Assembly: GCF_033546935.1 (NCBI RefSeq)
Contig: NZ_CP137854.1
Coordinates: forward strand, 4,464,001-4,528,000
Direction: 5' to 3'
From: Xylophilus sp. GOD-11R
Lineage (GTDB): Bacteria; Pseudomonadota; Gammaproteobacteria; Burkholderiales; Burkholderiaceae_C
Length of the DNA stretch: 64,000 nt
The stretch's first letter is position 1; the number at the start of each line of letters is the position of its first letter. The notes under the pieces were generated by a model, which was given only the letters and a program-made list of their open reading frames with translations, was not told the origin of the DNA and did not search any database. Positions 46,259 to 54,824 of the stretch are shown here, one piece after another. The position numbers and the translations under genes were made by a program.

Positions 46259-47350
46259 ATGCGCCCGATGGCTCCTTCTTTCCCGACCTCCTTCACCAAC
46301 CGCTTCGCTCGACCGGTTCGCGCCCGGTTTGTCGTCGCGGCGCTGGCCGCCGTGGCGCTGCTGTCGGCCTGCGGCAGCACCGCGCCGGCCGCGCCGGCGA
46401 CTGCGGCGGCGACTCCCGCCCTCGCCTCCCCGGCGCCCACCACCACCATCAAGGTCGGCATCGCCCTGGGCGGCGGTGCGGCCAAGGGCTTCGCGCACAT
46501 CGGCGTCATCAAGATGCTCGAGGCCAACGGCTTCGCACCCGCCGTCGTCGCCGGCACCAGCGCCGGCAGCGTGGTCGGCGCCTTGTACGCCAGCGGCATG
46601 AACGCCTTCGAGCTGCAGGAAAAAGCCGTGGCGCTGGACGAGACCCGCATCCGCGACCTGCAGCTGTCCTCCGGCGGACTGCTGCTCGGCCAGAAGCTCG
46701 AGGACTATGTCAACGAACAGGTGCGCCGCCTGCCGCTGGAGCGGCTGCCCAAGCCTTTCGTGGCGGTGGCGACCCGGCTGGAAGACGGCGACCGCACCGT
46801 CTTCGCCCGTGGCAACACCGGCCAGGCGGTGCGCGCGTCGAGCAGCGTGCCGGGCGTGTTCCAGCCGGTGGCCATCGGCAAGTTCCACTTCGTCGACGGC
46901 GGCGTGGTCAGCCCGGTGCCGGTCGACGCGGCCCGCCAGCTCGGCGCCGACATGGTGGTGGCGGTGGACATCTCCAACCGCGCCCGCGGCCAGACGCCGG
47001 CCGGCATGCTGGCCACCGTCGGCCAGTCGATCGCGATCATGGGACAGAAGCTCGGCCAGGCCGAACTGGCGCGGGCCGACGTCATCGTGCGGCCGCAGGT
47101 GCTCGACATCGGCGCGGCCGACTTCACCCAGCGCGCCGCCGCCATCCTGGAAGGCGAAAAAGCCGCGCTCGCCGTGATGCCGCAGATCCGCGAACGGGTC
47201 GCGCAACTGCAGGCCGCACGCGACCAGGCCACCCGCCTGGCGCAGCAGCAGGCCGCCGAAGCCCAGCACCGCGCCTGCCTGGAGCAACGCTCCAGCCTGC
47301 AGAAGATCGCCGGCTTCGCGGGCCTCGACAGCGCCTGCCCGGCTCCCTGA
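46259..47350 (+). CDS. patatin-like phospholipase lipoprotein
   Basis: A 363-residue lipid-anchored serine hydrolase. The signal ends in the lipobox LLSAC (Cys38), followed by an Ala/Pro/Thr linker. The patatin domain has the oxyanion loop GGGAAKG (71-77), the nucleophile Ser101 in GTSAGS and the catalytic Asp213 in DGG. It resembles RssA/YchK-type bacterial patatins. The C-terminus is a coiled, Gln/Ala-rich helix (ATRLAQQQAAEAQHRA) ending in a Cys pair region. It would act on acyl lipids at the inner or outer membrane; the substrate is unknown. Confidence 0.92.
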   Translation: MRPMAPSFPTSFTNRFARPVRARFVVAALAAVALLSACGSTAPAAPATAAATPALASPAPTTTIKVGIALGGGAAKGFAHIGVIKMLEANGFAPAVVAGTSAGSVVGALYASGMNAFELQEKAVALDETRIRDLQLSSGGLLLGQKLEDYVNEQVRRLPLERLPKPFVAVATRLEDGDRTVFARGNTGQAVRASSSVPGVFQPVAIGKFHFVDGGVVSPVPVDAARQLGADMVVAVDISNRARGQTPAGMLATVGQSIAIMGQKLGQAELARADVIVRPQVLDIGAADFTQRAAAILEGEKAALAVMPQIRERVAQLQAARDQATRLAQQQAAEAQHRACLEQRSSLQKIAGFAGLDSACPAP

Positions 47351-47352
47351 TT

Positions 47353-47706
47353 TCAGCCGCCGAACACCGCGAGGTTCAGACCGTACGACCGGCCGATCCA
47401 CAGCGCGCGGTCGCGGTGGTCGCGCAACCCGTCGCCGGTGTTGGGATGCAGAAATACGTCCAGCGCACCATGGCGCAGCGCCAGCCAGGCGGTGACCTGC
47501 GCGAAGGCGGCGTTGGGCACGGCCAGCTGGTAGCTCCACATCGGGTGCGGCCCCACCGGCTTTTCGTGGAAACGGCCGATCTCGACCAGGCCGGCCAGCT
47601 CGGCCGCGATGGCCTCGCGCAGGGCCCAGGCGGCATCGCGGCTGCCGGCGTCGAAGTACACGTGCGCGTGCCAGTCGTGGATGAACGGGGTGTCGGTTGC
47701 TTGCAT
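47353..47706 (-). CDS. DOPA 4,5-dioxygenase family protein
   Basis: A 117-residue protein of the small DOPA-dioxygenase family: FIHDWHAHVYFDAGSRDAAW at the start supplies candidate iron-ligand His residues. VGPHPMWSYQLAVP and LFLHPNTGDGLRDHRDRALW-like segments follow (here DVFLHPNTGD). Bacterial members cleave catechol-type rings, but the physiological role is usually unclear. It ends 2 bp from the convergent patatin stop and is divergent from the flavin-reductase gene. Confidence 0.88.
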   Translation of the reverse strand: MQATDTPFIHDWHAHVYFDAGSRDAAWALREAIAAELAGLVEIGRFHEKPVGPHPMWSYQLAVPNAAFAQVTAWLALRHGALDVFLHPNTGDGLRDHRDRALWIGRSYGLNLAVFGG

Positions 47707-47824
47707 GGGCGCGGATTGTGGGCCGAGCCGGATCACGCTGCAGCGCCGGGCGAATTGTCCGCGCCGATGCCATAGTCGCCGCTCCTGCCGCCCCCACCAT
47801 CTTCCGCAAAAAGGGATTCGCCGA

Positions 47825-48412
47825 ATGCCGCCGCACATCCAGCCCGTCGCATTGCCCAAGGCCTACCGCCTGCTCAACCATGGCCCGACCGTGCTGGTCT
47901 CCGCCCGCCACGACGGCACCGACGACGTGATGGCCGCCGCCTGGGCCTGTGCGCTGGACTTCTCGCCGCCCAAGCTGACCGTGGTGCTCGACAAGGCCAC
48001 CCGCACCCGCGAACTCGCGCTGGCCAGCGGCGCTTTCGTGATCCAGGTGCCGACCGTCGCCCAGGCGAGGACGGCGCAGGCCGTCGGCACCGCCAGCCTG
48101 CACGACCGGCCGCAGAAGCTGCAGGAAGCCGGCGTGGAACTGTTCGACATGCATGGCGTCGACCAGCCGCTGGTTGTCGGTTGCTCGGCCTGGCTGGCCT
48201 GCCGCCTGGTGCCCGAGCCGCACAACCAGCAGGCCTACGACCTGTTCATCGGCGAGGTCACCCATGCGTGGGCCGACAGCCGCGTGTTCGCCGATGGCCA
48301 CTGGCATTTCGACAGCGCGCCGCCGGAATTGCGCAGCCTGCACTACATCGCCGGCGGCCAGTACTACGCGATCGGCGAATCCATCGTCGTTCCCGGCCCC
48401 ACGCCCGACTGA
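47825..48412 (+). CDS. flavin reductase family protein
   Basis: A 195-residue FMN-binding split-barrel protein of the flavin reductase-like family: GPTVLVSARHDGTDDVMAAA, ALDFSPPKLTVVLDKATRTR and GAFVIQVPTVAQA. Such proteins supply reduced flavin to two-component oxygenases or act on small molecules. It is divergent from the DOPA-dioxygenase-like gene (118 bp between starts), but no matching monooxygenase is adjacent. The SsuD-like enzyme at 59279 would need such a partner, yet lies over 10 kb away. Confidence 0.88.
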   Translation: MPPHIQPVALPKAYRLLNHGPTVLVSARHDGTDDVMAAAWACALDFSPPKLTVVLDKATRTRELALASGAFVIQVPTVAQARTAQAVGTASLHDRPQKLQEAGVELFDMHGVDQPLVVGCSAWLACRLVPEPHNQQAYDLFIGEVTHAWADSRVFADGHWHFDSAPPELRSLHYIAGGQYYAIGESIVVPGPTPD

Positions 48413-48431
48413 GCGCCGGCCGGTGCGGGCA

Positions 48432-49148
48432 TCAGGCGCCGAAGCCGCCGTCGATCGTGTGCATCGCCCCGGTGACGAAGCCGGCGTCCGGCCCGGCCAG
48501 CCAGGCCACCATGGCGGCCACTTCCTCGGGCCGGCCGTGGCGCTTGATCGCCATGAAGCTGTGCATCAGGTCCTTCATCGGACCGTTCTCGTCGTTCATG
48601 TCGGTGTGGATCGGGCCGGGCTGCACGATGTTGACGGTGATGCCGCGCGGACCGAAGTCACGTGCCAGTCCGCGCGCCATGCCTTGCAGCGCCGACTTGC
48701 TCAGCGCATACGACGCCATGCCCGGCACCGGCATGCGGTCGCCGTTGACCGAGCCGATCACGATGATCCGGCCGCCCTCGGGCATCTGCCGCGCCGCTTC
48801 CACCGATGCGTGATAGGGCGACTGCACGTTGATGCGGAACAGGCGGTCGACCGCGTCCGGATCCTGCTCGAGCGCGTCGCCGAAGATCGCGACGCCGGCA
48901 TTGACCACCAGCACATCGAGCGGGCCGCTGTCGCGCACCCGGGCGATCACCGCATCGCGGTCGGCGCTGTCGGTTCGGTGCGCGGTGCTGCCGGTTTCGG
49001 CGGCCAGGGCCTGGGCTGCATCGGCCGAGCCCGAATAGGTGAAAGCGACACGCGCGCCGTCGGCCGCGAAACGCCGCACGATCGCCGCGCCGATGCCTCG
49101 GCTGCCGCCGAGCACCAAAACCGATTTGTCTTTGAACACTGCCGACAT
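48432..49148 (-). CDS. bdcA: BdcA-like SDR, cyclic-di-GMP-binding biofilm dispersal protein
   Basis: A 238-residue short-chain dehydrogenase that matches E. coli BdcA along its length: GGSRGIGAAIVRRFAADGA, TDSADRDAVI, PYHASVEAARQMPEGGRI, IGSVNGDRMPVPGMASYALS and GAMHTIDGGFGA. BdcA is known to bind c-di-GMP and promote dispersal. It keeps the SDR YxxxK (SYALSK). It is divergent from a TetR gene in the same arrangement as bdcA-bdcR, which supports the name. Confidence 0.92.
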   Translation of the reverse strand: MSAVFKDKSVLVLGGSRGIGAAIVRRFAADGARVAFTYSGSADAAQALAAETGSTAHRTDSADRDAVIARVRDSGPLDVLVVNAGVAIFGDALEQDPDAVDRLFRINVQSPYHASVEAARQMPEGGRIIVIGSVNGDRMPVPGMASYALSKSALQGMARGLARDFGPRGITVNIVQPGPIHTDMNDENGPMKDLMHSFMAIKRHGRPEEVAAMVAWLAGPDAGFVTGAMHTIDGGFGA

Positions 49149-49166
49149 GGCTACTCCTCAGGATTA

Positions 49167-49184
49167 ATGTAGCGTATCGTACAT
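49167..49184. promoter_or_regulatory. candidate BdcR (TetR) operator
   Basis: ATGTA (49167-49171) and TACAT (49180-49184) are inverted around GCGTATCG in the 71-bp space between the divergent bdcA and bdcR starts, a typical place and size for a TetR-family operator. Confidence 0.5.
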
Positions 49185-49219
49185 AATCCACCCCAGCACC
49201 TGTCAAGCGTTTTGTAATC

Positions 49220-49813
49220 ATGACTACAGAAATTTCACGACCGCGCGGCCGCCCGCGTCGTTTCGACGCCGACGAAGCGGTCGCGACCGCCCAGCAGCTG
49301 TTCCATTCCCGGGGTTACGACGCGGTCAGCGTGGCCGACCTCACCCGGGCGCTCGGCATCAATCCACCAAGCTTCTACGCGGCCTTCGGCAGCAAGGCCG
49401 GGCTGTATGCGCGCATCCTCGATCGCTACGCCGCCAACGGCGCAGTGCCGCTGTCGCGCATCCTGCGGGGCGACCGCCCGCTGGCCGAATCGCTGGCCGA
49501 ACTGCTGGAGGAGTCCGCCCGCCTCTACGCCGCCGACCCGGCCGCCACCGGCTGCCTGGTGCTGGAGGGCACGCGCTGCGTCGATGCCGAGGCGCGCGAG
49601 GCGGCCGGCGTGTTCCATGTCGCGGCGCAGGGCGCCATCCGCGATTTCATCGCCGAGCGCCGACCGGACGACGCCGACCGGCTGGCCGATTTCGTCAGCA
49701 CCACCATGGCCGGCCTGTCGGCCAGCGCTCGGCATGGCCAGAGCCTCGAGCGACTGCTGGCCACCGCCCGGCTGGCCGGGCTGGCGCTGGCGCAGGCCGC
49801 TTCTCCGGCCTGA
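49220..49813 (+). CDS. bdcR: TetR-family repressor, BdcR-like
   Basis: A 197-residue TetR regulator: the N-terminal basic tail RPRGRPRRFDADEA leads into the helix-turn-helix (VSVADLTRALGINPPSFYAA), followed by a helical ligand domain. It is divergent from bdcA, the known arrangement, and probably represses bdcA through the dyad at 49167-49184. Confidence 0.9.
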   Translation: MTTEISRPRGRPRRFDADEAVATAQQLFHSRGYDAVSVADLTRALGINPPSFYAAFGSKAGLYARILDRYAANGAVPLSRILRGDRPLAESLAELLEESARLYAADPAATGCLVLEGTRCVDAEAREAAGVFHVAAQGAIRDFIAERRPDDADRLADFVSTTMAGLSASARHGQSLERLLATARLAGLALAQAASPA

Positions 49814-49840
49814 GGCTGTCGCCGGCCCGGCTCGCGGCGC

Positions 49841-50620
49841 TCATGGGCGCGTGGCCTGGGCCAGCGCCGCCTGCAGGCGCGCGGCGGCGTCCGCATGGCC
49901 GGCGATCGACAAGGCCTGCGCCGCCTGCGCCAGCTGGTCGGCCGTGATGCCCACGTTGAGACTGACCCGCACGTGCGATAGCAACTGCGACTCCACGCCG
50001 CTCATCGCCGCCAGCGCACCGACGGTGACCAGTTCGCGGCTTTGCCAGTCGAGGTTGTCGCGCGCGAAGATGTCGCCGAACAGATGGGCCTTGAGGAACT
50101 GGTCGATGGCCGGCGCGAACTCGAACAGCGGCCCGCGTACCGGCGCGCCCACCAGCCTGGTCTGGTTCGCCGTGCCGAGCTCCAGCAGCTGCGCACCGAC
50201 CGGCACCGGGCCGGGGGTGGCGCCTTCGGCGTCCTGCACACCGCGTTGGCGCCGCTCGTCGAGCACCTTCATCAGCGCGGTCAGCGCATTGAGGCTGCGC
50301 GGAAAACCGGCGTAGGCGTAGAGCTGGACCAGCGCCTCGCGGGTCTCGGAAATGGTCAGGCCCGCGTCGAGGCCCTCGTTCAGGGCCGAGGGCAGCCGGG
50401 CCGTGTCGCCGATGGCGGCAGCCGCCGCGATGGGGCCGAGCGCCGCCTGGCGCGGCGCAAGGGTGGTGTTGGAAGTGGTCATGGACGGTATCGAGGAAGA
50501 GGAAGCGGCGCTCGCCTGCGCATGCGCCGCGTCGAGGCCGGTGGCGGCCAGCAGGGCGAGCAGACCGCGCCGGGTGGCGGTGCCGCTGGTGCTTTCTTCA
50601 GCGCGCGCCGTACTGCTCAT
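49841..50620 (-). CDS. carboxymuconolactone decarboxylase-family protein
   Basis: A 259-residue exported protein with a twin-arginine-like signal ([20 protein letters not shown]) and two CMD/AhpD-like helical repeats: [20 protein letters not shown] and [21 protein letters not shown] see no CxxC peroxidase pair, so an AhpD-type redox role is doubtful. Its start lies inside the end of the cupin gene (23-bp overlap in another frame), so the two are translationally coupled. CMD and cupin pairs are common in Proteobacteria, with unclear function. Confidence 0.87.
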   Translation of the reverse strand: MSSTARAEESTSGTATRRGLLALLAATGLDAAHAQASAASSSSIPSMTTSNTTLAPRQAALGPIAAAAAIGDTARLPSALNEGLDAGLTISETREALVQLYAYAGFPRSLNALTALMKVLDERRQRGVQDAEGATPGPVPVGAQLLELGTANQTRLVGAPVRGPLFEFAPAIDQFLKAHLFGDIFARDNLDWQSRELVTVGALAAMSGVESQLLSHVRVSLNVGITADQLAQAAQALSIAGHADAAARLQAALAQATRP

Positions 50621-51086
50621 CGCTCACCTTTTCCATCCATTCGACGGCCTTGCCGTCGGGCGCGATGCCGGTCACCGCGAGGTGGGTCATGGCGGTGCCG
50701 GGCGCAGCGCCATGCCAGTGCTTGATGCCGGGCGGGCACCACACCACGTCGCCCGGGCGGATCTCCTGGATCGGCTTGCCCCATTCCTGCGTCAGGCCGG
50801 CGCCGGAGGTGACCGCCAGGTACTGGCCGCGCGGATGGGTATGCCAGGCCGAGCGGGCGCCTGGCTCGAAGGTGACCAGCGCGCCGCTGGTGTTCATGTC
50901 CGCGTTGGCGGCGTAGACCGGGTCGACTCGTACGCGGCCGGTGAAATTTGCCTCGGGACCGGCGGCCGACGGCCGGGTACCGGCGCGGGTGATCTGCTGC
51001 GTGGCCGGTGCCGAGCCGGATTCGCCGACGGCCGAATGCGCGACGACGGCGCAGGTCAGGCCGCCCAGGAGACGGGTGAAAAGCAT
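50598..51086 (-). CDS. exported cupin-domain protein
   Basis: A 162-residue protein: the signal peptide (cleavage near SAVGES) is followed by a single cupin fold. Motif 1 [22 protein letters not shown] holds the metal ligands His, His, Gln and Glu (shown as HTHPRGQ and QEWG), and motif 2 is [17 protein letters not shown]. It is the first gene of a pair with the CMD-family protein. A role in removing or sensing a small reactive compound is possible but not shown. Confidence 0.88.
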   Translation of the reverse strand: MLFTRLLGGLTCAVVAHSAVGESGSAPATQQITRAGTRPSAAGPEANFTGRVRVDPVYAANADMNTSGALVTFEPGARSAWHTHPRGQYLAVTSGAGLTQEWGKPIQEIRPGDVVWCPPGIKHWHGAAPGTAMTHLAVTGIAPDGKAVEWMEKVSDEQYGAR

Positions 51087-51245
51087 GGGATGGAGTCCTT
51101 CGAACGGTGGTGCCCGCCGGCCACGACGGCGCGGCGGCGGGCTCGCCGACCACTCTAGGCTGCCCGGCTCCATCGCGGTAGATGGCCGGGACTGCATAGG
51201 CTATTGAGCCAATTTCATCAATGGCCTGCGCGTGGCGCGGCGGCC

Positions 51246-53093
51246 TCAGGCGCCCGCGACGATCGGCAGGCGCAGGCGGCAGCCCTGCACCCCGCCGAGC
51301 TGCAGCCGGTACCGCGGCGGACGCCCGTGCGGCACCTGCTGAAAATGCTCGCCGTCCGCGCCCGAGAGCGACAGCCGCAGTCGGCTGCCCGCTGCCAGGC
51401 GCCAGCCGATCGGCAGCATCGCGATCTGCACCGTCTCGGCCACCGTCGGATCCATGGCCCGCACGTTGCGGCGCGCATAGTCCCTGAACGGCCAGGCCGT
51501 GCGGTAGTGCGTCGGCGCGGGCGCAGTGGCGCGGTGCGACAGCTTCAGGCAGCCTTCGTTGATGTAGACCAGCGTGCCGTCGGCCTGCTCCTCGGACAGG
51601 TAGGCGAACAGGGCGCCGTCGCCCTCGCTGCACTGCAGCGTGAGCTCCAGCAGTACGTGGCCGCCGAGTTCGAGCGCTTGCGGCAGCGGGTCCGACACGA
51701 AGGACAGCATCTCTGCTTCGTGACCGGGCCAGTCCTGGTAGTAGTCGACGATGGCCTGCGCGGCCAGCCGCTCGAAACGCGAATGGCGTCCGCTGGAGAC
51801 CGAGAAGCGCGTCTGCAGCTCGACCTCTTCCGGTTCGGGTGTCGCCACGGGCGACAGGCGGCCCGGCTGGAGGTACCAGTCGGTCGGCCTTGCCGCGGGC
51901 GGCCATTGCGCGGCATCGCGCCACTCCTCGGCATGGGTGCAGAAGTAATGCACCGCCTGCTCGGCCTGCAGCCCGGTCTCGATGCCGGCGAGGTGCTCGT
52001 CGAAGAATCGCAGCACCTCCGACAGGATCGGGAAATCCGGCGCGCTGTGGCCGGCCGTGCGCCAGGGCGAGCCGTTGGTGCGGGCGCCGTGGTCCCAGGG
52101 GCCGAGCAGCAGGCGGTCGTGCGGGCCTTGCAGGGTCATGAAGCGCGAGACCGAACCGTGCACGAAAGCGCTGCCGTCGTACCAGCCCGAGACCGAATAC
52201 ACCGCCACCTTCCCCGCCACTTCGTGCAGGTACCAGTAGGGGCTGCAGGCGCCGCTGTGCAGCGCCGGGTCGTACAGCATGCCTTCCTCGCGGAAGGCCA
52301 TCTCCGGCGCCATGTCGCGCAGCAGGAAGCTGTCGCGGTGCTCGTCGATGGCCTCCTGCACCAGCAGGCCGTCCGGGTCGTCGTCGACCGGCGCCGGACC
52401 GGCATAGCGTGGATCGGCGAAATAGGGGTACTGCGCGAGTTCGTCACGACGATCCTGATCGAGCGCGCGGATCAGGTCGTCGTAATGGGCCGTGACGGTC
52501 TTGCACATCACGCCACCGGGGAAGACGTGGTCGCTGTAGGTGTCCGACACCGCGAACAGGGGCGCGATCGCCTTGACCGCCGGATGCCCGGTGCTGCCCA
52601 GGAAGCAGGAGGCCGCGCCCAGGTAGGAGATGCCGGTGGCGCCGATGGCGCCGTTGCACCAGGGCTGCGCTGCGATCCAGTCGGCCAGCTCCAGGTAGTC
52701 GCCCCGCTCCATGGGCGAGCGGAATGCGTCGCGCCGGCCGAAGCTGGCGCCGCTGCCGCGCACGTCGAGCACCACCAGCGCATAGCCGCGCGGCACGAAG
52801 AAGTCGCGGTAGATGGCGATGTTCGGCGAGGGCTCGGCGCCCGGCGCCGTCACCGCGAAGCGGCGGTAATACGGCGTCATCACGGCGATGACCGGCACCC
52901 GGGCCGGTGGCGCTTCGGTGCCTGACGCCTCGCAGGTTTCAGGCAGATAGACATCCAGCGCGAGGCGACAGCCGTCGCGCATGCGCAGGTATCGAGAACG
53001 CGGGGCGCCGATGGCCCAGCGCGCCGGACGGCCGGCCGCGTACTGGCTGGGCGGGACCCGCCACGCCTGGCCGTTGAGATCGAGATCGGACAT
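51246..53093 (-). CDS. CocE/NonD family hydrolase
   Basis: A 615-residue alpha/beta-hydrolase of the X-Pro dipeptidyl-peptidase (S15)/CocE class. The nucleophile is Ser156 in GISYLG, followed by the catalytic Asp region YSVSGWYDGSAF and the His region GPWDHGAR. A C-terminal jelly-roll domain closes the protein. It lacks a signal peptide and should be cytosolic. It follows a Bug gene by 11 bp on the same strand, so it probably hydrolyses the ester or amide form of the acid bound by that receptor. Confidence 0.9.
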   Translation of the reverse strand: MSDLDLNGQAWRVPPSQYAAGRPARWAIGAPRSRYLRMRDGCRLALDVYLPETCEASGTEAPPARVPVIAVMTPYYRRFAVTAPGAEPSPNIAIYRDFFVPRGYALVVLDVRGSGASFGRRDAFRSPMERGDYLELADWIAAQPWCNGAIGATGISYLGAASCFLGSTGHPAVKAIAPLFAVSDTYSDHVFPGGVMCKTVTAHYDDLIRALDQDRRDELAQYPYFADPRYAGPAPVDDDPDGLLVQEAIDEHRDSFLLRDMAPEMAFREEGMLYDPALHSGACSPYWYLHEVAGKVAVYSVSGWYDGSAFVHGSVSRFMTLQGPHDRLLLGPWDHGARTNGSPWRTAGHSAPDFPILSEVLRFFDEHLAGIETGLQAEQAVHYFCTHAEEWRDAAQWPPAARPTDWYLQPGRLSPVATPEPEEVELQTRFSVSSGRHSRFERLAAQAIVDYYQDWPGHEAEMLSFVSDPLPQALELGGHVLLELTLQCSEGDGALFAYLSEEQADGTLVYINEGCLKLSHRATAPAPTHYRTAWPFRDYARRNVRAMDPTVAETVQIAMLPIGWRLAAGSRLRLSLSGADGEHFQQVPHGRPPRYRLQLGGVQGCRLRLPIVAGA

Positions 53094-53104
53094 GGGTGGC
53101 TATT

Positions 53105-54091
53105 TCAATCGAAGCTGACGTCGAGCGACTTGATGAGTTCGCCCCAGATTCTGGATTCCTGCGTGGCACGCGCCAGGATCTGCTCGCTGGTGCCGGGAAT
53201 CGGAAAGAGGAATTGCTCGTTGAGCTTCTTGCGGGTCGACTCGTCGTCCAGGAAAGCCCTGACCGCGCCCGAGAGCTTCTGCACCACCTCGGGCGGCATG
53301 CCGGCCGGCCCCACCAGCGCGTACCAGCCCGGCAGCGCGGGCATGCGCGGCGCCAGCTCGTTGATCAGCGGAACGGCGGGCATGCGGGCCGCGCGCTTCT
53401 CGCCGGACTGCGCCAGCGCCACCACCGCGCCGGCCTCGTACTGCGGCAGGGCGGTGACGGTCACCACGCACATCAGGTCGGTCTCGCCCGACACCACCGA
53501 CAGCAGCGCCGGGCCGGCGCCCTTGTAGGGGATGTGGCGCAGGTCCAGCTTCAGGTCGCGGGCGATCTTCTCCATGTAGAGATGCGTGGAGTTGCCCAGG
53601 CCCGCGCTGGCATAGGTCAGCTTGCCGGGCTCGGCGCGTGCCTTGGCCACGAAGTCGGCCCAGCTCTTGATGCCGCTGTTCTGGCTGGCGATCACCATGA
53701 AGCTGGCGTCGACCACCGGCGCGATGAAAGTGAAGTCCTTGATCGGGTCGTAGGGCAGCTTCTTGTAGAGGTACTGGTTGAAGCTGGTCAGCGAAACGCT
53801 GGTGAGGAAGACGGTATAGCCGTCGGGGCGCTCGCGAGCCACGATCGAGGAGGCCAGCACGCCGTTGGCGCCGGGCTTGTTGTCGACCACCACCGAGCCG
53901 TTGAGGGCGCGGGCCATGAACTCGGCGAGTTGTCGGCCGGTGGCATCGGCACCCGAACCCGGGCCCTGCGGAATGACCAGGCGGACCGGCCGCGAGGGGT
54001 AGTCCTGCGCCTGTGCGGCACGCGCTCCCAAACCGGCCAGAACCGCCATCGTGACCAGCGACCGGCGCTGAACGCCTGCGTGTTGCTTCAT
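53105..54091 (-). CDS. Bug/TctC-family periplasmic binding protein (cluster 2, minus strand, with hydrolase)
   Basis: A 328-residue Bug receptor with a signal peptide that has a twin-arginine-like VQRRSLVTMAV start and cleavage near RAAQAQD. The family segments YPSRPVRLVIPQGPGSGADA and DNKPGANGVLASSIVA are present. It starts at ATG 54091 (MKQHAGVQRR); an upstream in-frame ATG is ignored because it would bury the signal. It is co-transcribed with the CocE hydrolase. The ligand is unknown. Confidence 0.92.
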   Translation of the reverse strand: MKQHAGVQRRSLVTMAVLAGLGARAAQAQDYPSRPVRLVIPQGPGSGADATGRQLAEFMARALNGSVVVDNKPGANGVLASSIVARERPDGYTVFLTSVSLTSFNQYLYKKLPYDPIKDFTFIAPVVDASFMVIASQNSGIKSWADFVAKARAEPGKLTYASAGLGNSTHLYMEKIARDLKLDLRHIPYKGAGPALLSVVSGETDLMCVVTVTALPQYEAGAVVALAQSGEKRAARMPAVPLINELAPRMPALPGWYALVGPAGMPPEVVQKLSGAVRAFLDDESTRKKLNEQFLFPIPGTSEQILARATQESRIWGELIKSLDVSFD

Positions 54092-54236
54092 TGCTGCGAA
54101 CCCTGCTCGGTGAAATCCATTCACTAAGCAAAGAGGGTGCCAAGGGAGGACCCTGCGCTCGCACGAAGGTCGTCTGGCGCATGCAGGGACCGACGGCGAA
54201 CTCAGGCTACCGGCAGCCTGAACACCCCCCGCTCGT

Positions 54237-54735
54237 CTACCGTGCATCGCGCCACGGCTCGCCCTCGCGCTGGCGGCGGTGCAGTTCGGCGGCCGTGAGG
54301 TGCGGCACGCCGAACGCGACCTCGGCCCGTTCGCCGAAGGTCTTGGAGGACAGGTTCACGCCTGGAACTAGGTCGCGCCGGTGGCCGCCCAGGTCGGCGG
54401 TCGCCTTCGAGCCGGTGCACGCCGACATGGCCCAGGGCCGTCAGCCGGCGTGCGGCGCGCTCGGCCAGGTCGGCATCGCCCCCTTGGTCGATCAGCACGA
54501 TGCGGGTACCCGGGCGCGGCACCAGGCGGTGGATGTCGAGCTCCAGCCGGCTGTAGGGCGCCGGCACCGCAAAGAAGGGATGGCCCTCACCGAACTCGCC
54601 CGGCTCGCGCACATCGAGCAACGCGATCCCGGTGCCGTCCTGCAGCCAGCACCGCAGGTCGAAGGCGGCGATGGAACGTGATGTCTGCCCGATACCGGCG
54701 GCTGGCGTCGATGGCTTCGACAGAACCGATGACAT
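54237..54735 (-). pseudogene. frameshifted, truncated rhodanese gene, relative of the fusion at 56041
   Basis: From ATG 54735 the frame gives a rhodanese domain (IALLDVREPGEFGEGHPFFA, LVPRPGTRIVLIDQGGDADL). It aligns with residues about 205-293 of the large fusion protein encoded at 56041. Homology then jumps to another frame: EG-TADLGGHRRDLVPGVNL...SSKTFGE, which matches GGTDGWAAAGYEIFSGSNVP and SKAFGE of the fusion without gaps if two bases were lost near 54402. The second frame then stops at TAG 54237-54239, just where the next rhodanese domain should begin. So the gene is both shifted and cut short. Without the shift the first frame runs on as nonsense to 54202. Confidence 0.78.
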
Positions 54736-54753
54736 GGACGAATTTCCGCATTG

Positions 54754-54781
54754 AAAAAAGCCCGCGGCCGGAACCGCGGGC
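54754..54781 (-). terminator. rho-independent terminator after the upstream Bug gene
   Basis: GCCCGCGG (54760-54767) and CCGCGGGC (54774-54781) form an 8-bp stem with a 6-nt loop. Six A residues (54754-54759) precede it on the plus strand, so minus-strand transcripts end with a U-run. It lies 43 bp after the stop at 54825 and separates that gene from the rhodanese remnant. Confidence 0.88.
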
Positions 54782-54824
54782 CAAGGAGCGAGCGAGGCCC
54801 CGCAAAAAGTTGCAGACGATGGCG

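Noticed and set aside
46166..48343. Upstream extension of the GntR frame to 983 residues.
   Set aside because: It covers the patatin, DOPA-dioxygenase and flavin-reductase genes in other frames and has shadow composition; only 45392-46165 is the regulator.
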